7,027 bases of DNA, taken from positions 1 to 7,027 of the forward strand of contig JAGTUW010000126.1 of assembly GCA_018224345.1 (NCBI GenBank). The letters run 5' to 3'. Source of the DNA: Bacteroidota bacterium. Lineage in GTDB: Bacteria > Bacteroidota > Ignavibacteria > SZUA-365. Below the pieces are notes generated by a model that saw nothing but the letters and a program-made list of their open reading frames with translations, was not told the origin of the DNA and did no database searches. Made by a program: the position numbers and the translations under genes. Below are positions 1 through 5,994 of this stretch, piece by piece; position 1 is the stretch's first letter, and each line of letters opens with the position of its first letter.

Positions 1-2363
1 TGCTTTTCGTCGGCATCGATGAGCAGGGTGAGACGTTGACAATGGAAGAATTTGATCAGAAGAAGCTCCGTCTTGAGAAATTGCTCGACAGTATTGATCC
101 CGATGTGAGCAATGTTGTTGAGGAATTTCAGTGGCAGGCGGTGGAGCTCATGCAATTTGCCACCGCGTATGATTTTTACCGCGCTGTGCGCGGGACTTCC
201 AGGCCTTCCGTAGAAGCTCTGCTTGCTGAATTTGCGGATAATGCCGTACAATGTCTGCGCGGGTCCTTTGTCGTTCGCAACAACCTGTCTCTGAAATTAG
301 CCGCGGCGGCAGGCTATACCGCTCTCATGCTGCGTGGCGAGACGGACTATACGACGCAATATACGCCGGATCAATGGTTCGAAACCGCAATCTCACATAT
401 TGAAACAACGTTGTTCGAGTATCAAAGTAGCGCCGAAGGATACTACGGATACAGCGAGGGACCCTGGTATTTCCGCTACGCCATGCAGAATCTCATCCCG
501 TTTTTCCTTGTCATCGATGAGCACTACGGTGACACGGGGTTCACTCTAGGCGATGCACCACGTATCAGTCCACTCCGCGACCCGCGGTACCTGCGCCTCT
601 TTGAATGGATCGCAACACTGCGAATGCCTGACGGTATGCTTCCGCCGTTCGAGGATACGTATATGCGTACCTGCTTTCCCGAGGCCGCCGTGATCGCCGC
701 TGTGCAACCCCTCGCACCATGGCTCGCATGGATGAACTACGATGAACATGGCAATGAAATCGATCTCGCACGACTTTCAAGCGAACTCTCAAGAAATTTC
801 GATACACGCGTAGAATATCTGATCAACGAGGCCGTCTCCGTCAACGGATCGATGGATCTCCCGCTCACACGGATCTGGCCGGATGCGGGCTATGCGGTAT
901 TCCGCAGCGGATGGGATACCGAGGCACTGTATTTCGCTCTTATCGGGAAACACGGCATCGCGCGTACGCATCGCTCCCCTGTCGGTAGCGGTCACAAACA
1001 TGCAAACGAAAGCTCATTCATCCTCCATGCCGGGGGAGAACTGCTCTTGCTCGGTCCCGGTTATCACAGCAGCAGCAAACGAGAAGAACTGATTTTCGGG
1101 GAAAATCATAATATTCTGCTTGTCGATGGACGCGGGCCCGACAGTACATCCTGGGGAAGTTTTCTCTTCGGTGTCGACGCATTCATGCAGGACACACTCA
1201 GCAGCGCGGACGCGGGAATGGTGACGATACGTACAGCCTATCAAGGCGCAGACATCGAACGCCGCGCCACCTTTCTCGGTGACCGTTTCGTCGTCCTTGC
1301 CGATCGCGCCGTCTCGAGCATTCCCAGGACGATTACACATCAACTCCACGGGAATGGCCTCGAAGCCGAGTCCGGTTATCATGCCGATTTCGCTGCGCAG
1401 AAAGCACACTGGACACAAAACAACATGACTTTGCACGCGGTGGTGGCGAGCGCGGACGGCGAAGCAACGCAGGAAACAGTGACGCGTCGTCACGCGCCCA
1501 CCGGCCGCCGTTTTGCAGAACACAGCGCACTGTATTCCTCCCTTCATGGCAGGGATGTGCGCTTTCACACCGTATTGACTCCGGCTCCTGCGGGAAGCGA
1601 TGTACGAACACACATTCTCAGGCAGCACGATGGTATTTCCGCACTCTCGGTTCAGCACGCAGGAGACGATCTGTTCAGCATCATCAACACGACGCAACGG
1701 GAATTCGACATCGATCTGCCCGCACTGGGCGTTGTACTTTCGGATGGCTTGTCCTTGCACTGCGCACTGTCGCCCACAGGGACCTCAACGTTGTGGGTAC
1801 TTGAAAACGCCAGTGTGCTCCGCCTCGGCAACACAGAACTGATCACACTTTCGGAACCCGCGGATATCGTCCTTGCCTTCGAAGGACATCAACTGCGGGT
1901 CACCATGCGCGCCGATGCACCGCGGATCCTGCGCTTACGACTACCGTACACGATCGCGGGTATCGACGGACACGGCATCGCTGACTGGTCCTTACACGGG
2001 GGGGTAGTGCGGCTGCGTACGGAATCCCCCACATGCGATTTCACTATCACCATGACCGGGATACTCACGAGCATGGACGCGGAGACCTTCCCGCCCACCG
2101 GCGTCGGATTGCATGCGCTCTATCCGCAACCTGCGACAACCGGGAACCGCATTACAGCGGACCTGTCCCTCTCGCGAGCGGCGTATGTCCATCTGCATCT
2201 GCATGACATCTTCGGACGCACTGTCGGTGAGGGCCATCACAGCTTCTTTCCGGCGGGCAGCCATTCTGTTTCAATCCCGACGAAGGGATGTGCACCGGGG
2301 GTGTACTTTCTGAGCATCGGCACGAACGACCGCATGGAGACACATCGTCTGCTCCTCGACTAG
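1..2363 (+). CDS. Heparinase II/III-like polysaccharide lyase family protein with T9SS sorting tail (5' partial)
   Basis: Probably a secreted or surface-bound lyase, or lyase-derived protein, acting on acidic polysaccharides by beta-elimination. The frame has no stop back to the left edge (first full codon at 3). The ATG at 42 and TTG at 36 are therefore probably internal: neither is followed by a signal peptide, which a T9SS cargo needs. The N-terminal third is helical and carries EGPWYFRY (456-479), the 'EGPxYxxY' motif of the alpha/alpha-toroid. Next come PDAGYAVFRSGW (near 880-917), GHKHANESSF (990-1019), LLLGPG (near 1044-1061) and HNILLVDG (1107-1130), the ordered landmarks of the heparinase II/III beta-sandwich core. 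More beta-rich sequence follows, then a sorting domain from about 2109. Two acidic positions of the usual HxHxD...DPG signature read N and G here, so activity is uncertain. The family call is firm; substrate and activity are not. The lipoprotein gene follows after 46 bases. Confidence 0.82.
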   Translation, partial: LFVGIDEQGETLTMEEFDQKKLRLEKLLDSIDPDVSNVVEEFQWQAVELMQFATAYDFYRAVRGTSRPSVEALLAEFADNAVQCLRGSFVVRNNLSLKLAAAAGYTALMLRGETDYTTQYTPDQWFETAISHIETTLFEYQSSAEGYYGYSEGPWYFRYAMQNLIPFFLVIDEHYGDTGFTLGDAPRISPLRDPRYLRLFEWIATLRMPDGMLPPFEDTYMRTCFPEAAVIAAVQPLAPWLAWMNYDEHGNEIDLARLSSELSRNFDTRVEYLINEAVSVNGSMDLPLTRIWPDAGYAVFRSGWDTEALYFALIGKHGIARTHRSPVGSGHKHANESSFILHAGGELLLLGPGYHSSSKREELIFGENHNILLVDGRGPDSTSWGSFLFGVDAFMQDTLSSADAGMVTIRTAYQGADIERRATFLGDRFVVLADRAVSSIPRTITHQLHGNGLEAESGYHADFAAQKAHWTQNNMTLHAVVASADGEATQETVTRRHAPTGRRFAEHSALYSSLHGRDVRFHTVLTPAPAGSDVRTHILRQHDGISALSVQHAGDDLFSIINTTQREFDIDLPALGVVLSDGLSLHCALSPTGTSTLWVLENASVLRLGNTELITLSEPADIVLAFEGHQLRVTMRADAPRILRLRLPYTIAGIDGHGIADWSLHGGVVRLRTESPTCDFTITMTGILTSMDAETFPPTGVGLHALYPQPATTGNRITADLSLSRAAYVHLHLHDIFGRTVGEGHHSFFPAGSHSVSIPTKGCAPGVYFLSIGTNDRMETHRLLLD
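2109..2360 (+). other. Type IX secretion C-terminal sorting domain (Por secretion tail, type A-like)
   Basis: This is the last ~84 residues of the heparinase-like protein. It shows the usual order for this domain: LYPQPA at the start (2118-2135), a beta-strand region with LHLHDIFGRTV, a turn with GSHSVSIPT, then APGVYFLSIG and a short final strand ending in RLLLD. In known T9SS cargo this domain directs passage across the outer membrane and is usually removed, with attachment to surface lipopolysaccharide or release. It implies that the host has a T9SS and that the protein carries a Sec signal upstream of the window. Confidence 0.85.
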
Positions 2364-2395
2364 TCACGCAACGACAAGATGAAAAATTAATATAC

Positions 2396-2400
2396 AGGAA
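2396..2400 (+). promoter_or_regulatory. Ribosome binding site of the lipoprotein gene
   Basis: AGGAA lies 9 bases before the ATG at 2410, with a second AGG at 2402-2404. It supports 2410 as the start, as does the lipoprotein signal peptide that begins there. Confidence 0.5.
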
Positions 2401-2409
2401 CAGGTACTC

Positions 2410-4449
2410 ATGATCAGTCAAACATTGCCATCGAAACCACCGGTCGCCTGGGCGCTTGCTTTCGTGGCGCTCATCCTCGCTGCTACTCTTTTCAACGGTT
2501 GTTCCGAGCCATTGGCACCGATGTTACCGGCCTGGGATGTCGACGCGAATCTGCCACTGATTAACAAGACATATACGATGGGAGATATTCTTACAGACAA
2601 GGATATGCTCAGGATAACCCGGGATGGAGAGCAGACCCTCATAATCACCCAGTGTTATCCGATGGACGCGATCACACTGGGTGACCATCTACGGATAGAC
2701 GACTACGAATTCAGCACTTCGGAAAAATTTTCCGCCTTGCGTTTCGATATCCCTGACTACATGGATCAGCAACTGAATGTGTACACGCTGTTTCCAAACC
2801 TCCCGATGGGCAGCCAGGTGGTACATGCGCTTCAAAATGACCTCGGGATCGCCATCGCCATCGACACGCGCGAATACTTCGAGGAGATGGTCTTTGCCAG
2901 CGGGAAGCTGATTCTGGAATTCGAAAACAACACACCGATTCCGCTGAGACTTGAGGATATCCGACTCGTCGATACCAAGGGGACAACACTCGGCCGCAGC
3001 AACTATGCGAATCCGATTCAACCCGGGCAGCGCGTCACACTGACCGCGATACAACTTGACAATGTTACATTGACAAACTCCATGCGACTCAGCTTTGACG
3101 TGTCCACACCTGGAAGCAGTGGCAACACCGTTGATCTCTCGAGTGCGAATAGTCTCGGCGTTCGGGCGGAACTCACGGAGACGGACATACTCTCCGTCCG
3201 CGGCTTTCTTCCCTCGCAAACTCTCAGCTATGAGCGCGCGTACAACATCACCAACGGCAGCGGACTGCGTCTTCGCGACGGTCTGATACGCGACGGCAAG
3301 CTGAATTTCCTTTTCGATAATGACTTTGGAGTCGGTGCCGAGGTGGCACTTACGGTACACAGCATTACGAAAAGCGGTGCGCCGCTGTCCGCGACGACCC
3401 GTGTCGAGGCGAATTCCACAAAAAGCATCAGCATCGCATTGGCGGGCGCAACTATTCTACTGCAACATGAGACCGATATTTCATACAGTGCGCATATCGT
3501 CACCGATGATGCCGGTGCGACCCCTGTGACAGTACATCGAGGTGATCTCGTCAAGGTTACCGGCTCATTGCGCAATGTTTCTCTCTCTACCATGACCGGG
3601 ACGCTCGCACCTGCCACGTTGCGTGTAGACAACATGAGAGTATCCGACTTCCCCATCGATAAATCTATTACAGCCTCGCTTTCCCTTTCCGAGGCACGGA
3701 TGTGGGCGCTTCTGCGCAACGACGCAATGCTTCCCATCGGCGTCTCCGAGGCGCGGATTCTTGGAAAGAGCGTACAAGGAACCAGTGCGCAGTTGCCGAT
3801 CGCGGCAGTGGATATCACCGGGAACACACAGACGATCATTGACTTCGACAATGCAAAGGTCGCGCATTTCCTGAACTCGTTCTCCCCGGATTATCCCGAC
3901 AGTCTCGGAATGCAGGGAGACTTCGTTTTGAATCCGACACGGGAGTACGGTAGCGTAACGGCGGAAGACCGGATCACAGGTGATGTCTTCCTGGAGTTTC
4001 CGATGCGCTTTACTCAATTGAAAGGCAGTGTTGTCGACACTATCCCCATGGTAATCGCGGAAGACAGCAGGAAAAAAATGGAGGAAGTCAATGAAGGGAC
4101 ATTGACGTTCGATCTGGAGAACCATCTTCCCACGGAAGTTATTGTAGAGGCGGAATTCCTCGACACTCGTTACCGCGTCCTGCTGAGCCCTGTCGCAGTC
4201 GACGGATCGCCACTCCGGGTTGGTCCGGCGCCTGTCGACCAAAAGGGCTTCGTCAGCCATTCGATCATTGAGCGCCTGATTCTGCACTTCACCGCAGAAG
4301 ATTTCTCGCTTCTGGGGAAGGCGGAGCATATTCGCTTCCGGATTTCCTTCGACACACAGGAGAATAATGGATCGTTCCGTTCCACCGATTATGTGCGCAT
4401 CCGCGGCGCCGCAACATTGAACATCAATACGGCTTTCACGGAGAAGTAG
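2410..4449 (+). CDS. Large repeat-containing outer-envelope lipoprotein of unknown function
   Basis: I do not recognise a named family. Residues 1-30 form a lipoprotein signal: a hydrophobic stretch from about W14 to F28, then NGC with the modified cysteine at C31 (2500-2502). The lipobox LFNGC is atypical at -3 and -2. After the anchor comes a segment with W42 and LPL (48-50), then a mainly beta-rich protein with no transmembrane helix, cysteine cluster or catalytic motif. Four similar blocks start at residues 165, 296, 429 and 563, each opening with a strand ending in Asn (GKLILEFEN, GKLNFLFDN, ARMWALLRN, GTLTFDLEN). This looks like tandem beta-sandwich domains, perhaps LEA14-like or immunoglobulin-like. 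The barrel gene starts 5 bases after the stop, so the two proteins probably work together at the outer membrane. Binding or scaffolding is more likely than enzymatic activity, which is inference. Confidence 0.8.
   Translation: MISQTLPSKPPVAWALAFVALILAATLFNGCSEPLAPMLPAWDVDANLPLINKTYTMGDILTDKDMLRITRDGEQTLIITQCYPMDAITLGDHLRIDDYEFSTSEKFSALRFDIPDYMDQQLNVYTLFPNLPMGSQVVHALQNDLGIAIAIDTREYFEEMVFASGKLILEFENNTPIPLRLEDIRLVDTKGTTLGRSNYANPIQPGQRVTLTAIQLDNVTLTNSMRLSFDVSTPGSSGNTVDLSSANSLGVRAELTETDILSVRGFLPSQTLSYERAYNITNGSGLRLRDGLIRDGKLNFLFDNDFGVGAEVALTVHSITKSGAPLSATTRVEANSTKSISIALAGATILLQHETDISYSAHIVTDDAGATPVTVHRGDLVKVTGSLRNVSLSTMTGTLAPATLRVDNMRVSDFPIDKSITASLSLSEARMWALLRNDAMLPIGVSEARILGKSVQGTSAQLPIAAVDITGNTQTIIDFDNAKVAHFLNSFSPDYPDSLGMQGDFVLNPTREYGSVTAEDRITGDVFLEFPMRFTQLKGSVVDTIPMVIAEDSRKKMEEVNEGTLTFDLENHLPTEVIVEAEFLDTRYRVLLSPVAVDGSPLRVGPAPVDQKGFVSHSIIERLILHFTAEDFSLLGKAEHIRFRISFDTQENNGSFRSTDYVRIRGAATLNINTAFTEK
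2902..4446 (+). repeat. Four tandem diverged protein repeat units of about 132 residues
   Basis: The units span residues 165-295, 296-428, 429-562 and 563-679 of the lipoprotein (nt 2902-3294, 3295-3693, 3694-4095, 4096-4446). Steps between anchors are 131, 133 and 134 residues. Each unit opens with alternating hydrophobic residues ending in Asn. Units 1 and 3 align without gaps over about 22 residues, sharing the Asn, a Pro at anchor +13 and an Arg at +20. A short, often acidic or amphipathic segment precedes each anchor (EEMVFAS, RDGLIRD, SLSLSE, MEEVNE). The repeats show only at protein level, so the duplication is old. Confidence 0.55.
4440..4446 (+). promoter_or_regulatory. Ribosome binding site deciding the start of the barrel gene
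   Basis: GGAGAAG lies inside the last codons of the lipoprotein gene. It is 8 bases before the ATG at 4455 but only 2 bases before the GTG at 4449 that overlaps the TAG stop. The spacing favours ATG 4455 and suggests translational coupling to the upstream gene. Confidence 0.6.
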
Positions 4450-4454
4450 TGAAT

Positions 4455-5858
4455 ATGAACAGGATTCTGATATACCATCACATGGCAAGAGCGTCCTTCC
4501 TCTTCCTTTTAACACTGGGGTTCAGTCTTACCGCAACAGCCCAGACCATCGGCACAAGCGCCCGACTGACCGGCATGGGGAACAGCAGTACCGCACTGGT
4601 ACGCGGGCTCGATGCACTCAATGTCAATCCCGCACAGCTTGTCCCTGACGATGGCGTGTCCATCTCACTGGGCATCCTTCCCTTTGGTGCCCAGGCAGGA
4701 GCGGATTTTCTTGATTACGCCACGTACGAACGCTACTTCACCGGCACGGTAAATGAGAAGGGGAAGCGCGAAGCGACATATCTCGGCAACAGTGATAAGC
4801 ATATGATCCTGAAGACATTTCAGGGGGATGTCGGGAATTTCACTCATGATATCCGCTATTCGCTTGGCGGGCTCATGATCTCTACCAGATTTCTGACCGC
4901 CGCCTTCAGCATCACCGAGCGTACGGGCAGCAACATCGCTCTGCCGCGTTCCTTCGCTGAATTCGCATTTTTCGGAAATTCGGCGGGAAAGGAATTCGAC
5001 TTCAGCCAGACACGCGTCTCTTCATCATGGACACGGGATTATGCACTGACAGTTGCGCGGGAGTTTCGACTTGTGAGAAACATCCCGCTGCTTGTCGGCG
5101 CCAGCGTCAAGGTCGTTCACGGCTACGGGTATTTCGGGATCGATCGTTTCAACAGCAGTTTCTTCACCGATCCGGACACTTACGAGGTAAGTGGTTCCGC
5201 TGACATGGTCGCACAGTACGCAGGATCCGAAGACTGGCTGATGGCAAATAATGATTTTCATTACACGCTCTTTCCAAACCCTGTCGGTAGCGGTCTCGGT
5301 ATGGACATCGGCGCTCACGTCAAACTCAACAGGTACTTCAGCGCCGGAGTCAGTCTTGTCGACCTCGGATCGGTACAGTGGAATAGGCGAACATATGAAA
5401 TATCCGCGAATGAGGATTTCCTGATTGACGACGTTGTCGGCGGAGAGCAGGTCGATGAGCTTCGATCCCGTCTCGATGGCCAGGAACGCCCCATCTCATC
5501 CTTCTCCACTCCTCTGCCTTCGGCCTTGATCATCGGCGGGCTGCTGACCATTCCGGATATGCCACGCCTGGGTAGAGACTGGCATGTGACCGTCGCCTAC
5601 CGGCAAGGATTCAATGACATCGCGGGGAACAGCAGCAGTCCGCGCCTCGGACTGGGGACAGAAATCGAACTGTTGTTCAACGTTGCGTTCCGCATGGGGG
5701 TCAATTTCGGTGGTATCCGGCCTGTAACCTTCGGGGCAGGTGTCGGATTCATCGCAGATAATTTCAAACTGGACATCGGGACAATGGATATTACACCTCA
5801 TCTGAACGAATCGTTCAGTGCAGTCGCAGTGGGCATCAGTTCACACTGGGACATATAG
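4455..5858 (+). CDS. DUF5723-like outer-membrane beta-barrel protein (FadL/PorV-like)
   Basis: 467 residues from ATG 4455; a GTG at 4449 would add two. Residues 1-29 form a Sec signal peptide with core FLFLLTLGFSL and a likely cut after ATA, before Q30. The mature start has ARLTGMGNSSTAL then LNVNPAQL, the 'small-residue-rich, NPA' opening shared by FadL-, PorV- and DUF5723-type barrels. Amphipathic strands follow (for example LLVGASVKVVHGYGYFG), then GSGLGMDIGAHVKLNRYFSAGVSLVDLGSVQWNRR-type sequence, given here only as its core GMDIGAHVKL and SLVDLGSVQW, typical of DUF5723. The C-terminus (SAVAVGISSHWDI) looks like a final barrel strand. It probably sits in the outer membrane; whether it carries substrates, lipids or a partner protein is unknown. 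It is almost fused to the lipoprotein gene, its likely partner. The barrel call is strong, the DUF5723 assignment moderate. Confidence 0.7.
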   Translation: MNRILIYHHMARASFLFLLTLGFSLTATAQTIGTSARLTGMGNSSTALVRGLDALNVNPAQLVPDDGVSISLGILPFGAQAGADFLDYATYERYFTGTVNEKGKREATYLGNSDKHMILKTFQGDVGNFTHDIRYSLGGLMISTRFLTAAFSITERTGSNIALPRSFAEFAFFGNSAGKEFDFSQTRVSSSWTRDYALTVAREFRLVRNIPLLVGASVKVVHGYGYFGIDRFNSSFFTDPDTYEVSGSADMVAQYAGSEDWLMANNDFHYTLFPNPVGSGLGMDIGAHVKLNRYFSAGVSLVDLGSVQWNRRTYEISANEDFLIDDVVGGEQVDELRSRLDGQERPISSFSTPLPSALIIGGLLTIPDMPRLGRDWHVTVAYRQGFNDIAGNSSSPRLGLGTEIELLFNVAFRMGVNFGGIRPVTFGAGVGFIADNFKLDIGTMDITPHLNESFSAVAVGISSHWDI

Positions 5859-5884
5859 AGTTTCCGTGGCAACGCGGAGAAACT
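5859..5884 (+). other. Hairpin with GNRA tetraloop directly after the barrel gene stop
   Basis: AGTTTCCGTG (5859-5868) can pair with CGCGG (5873-5877) plus AAACT (5880-5884), with a 2-base AG bulge and one G-U pair, closing a GCAA loop (5869-5872). No T-run follows, so it is not a classic intrinsic terminator. It could stabilise the 3' end of the mRNA or be a processing site. Confidence 0.35.
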
Positions 5885-5936
5885 ACAGGCTTCTCTTCCT
5901 CATACTTCCCGCCGAACCATGCTCCGCGGTTACGGC

Positions 5937-5976
5937 AAGTGCATGCAAGTCTTTCCGGCTTGCATGTACTTTATTG
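5937..5976 (+). terminator. Candidate Rho-independent terminator or leader hairpin
   Basis: AAGTGCATGCAAGTC (5937-5951) pairs with GGCTTGCATGTACTT (5957-5971) over 15 base pairs, two of them G-U, around loop TTTCC. A short T-rich run (TTTATT, 5970-5975) follows, with A's at the 5' base of the stem. The stem is long, but the T-run is weak and the stem AT-mixed. It would end the three-gene transcript. It also lies only 23 bases before the patatin start, so it could instead act in that gene's leader. Confidence 0.5.
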
Positions 5977-5994
5977 TGCGTGTAATTTTCAGGA

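Noticed and set aside
36..41. TTGACA, a perfect sigma70 -35 hexamer.
   Set aside because: It lies inside an open coding frame, and Bacteroidota-type promoters use other motifs. No -10 partner was found at the right distance.
1014..1760. 248-codon open frame on the minus strand inside the heparinase-like gene.
   Set aside because: Its translation is rich in Cys, Arg and His with no domain pattern, and it lies wholly opposite a gene with clear family motifs. It is a shadow of that gene.
2364..2409. A promoter or terminator in the 46-base gap between the first two genes.
   Set aside because: The gap has an AT-rich stretch (AAAAATTAATATA) but no TAnnTTTG element and no stable inverted repeat, so the genes are treated as co-transcribed.
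3565..4515. 316-codon open frame on the minus strand across the lipoprotein gene and the start of the barrel gene.
   Set aside because: It spans the junction of two well-supported + strand genes, has no recognisable motif or signal, and shows shadow-like composition.
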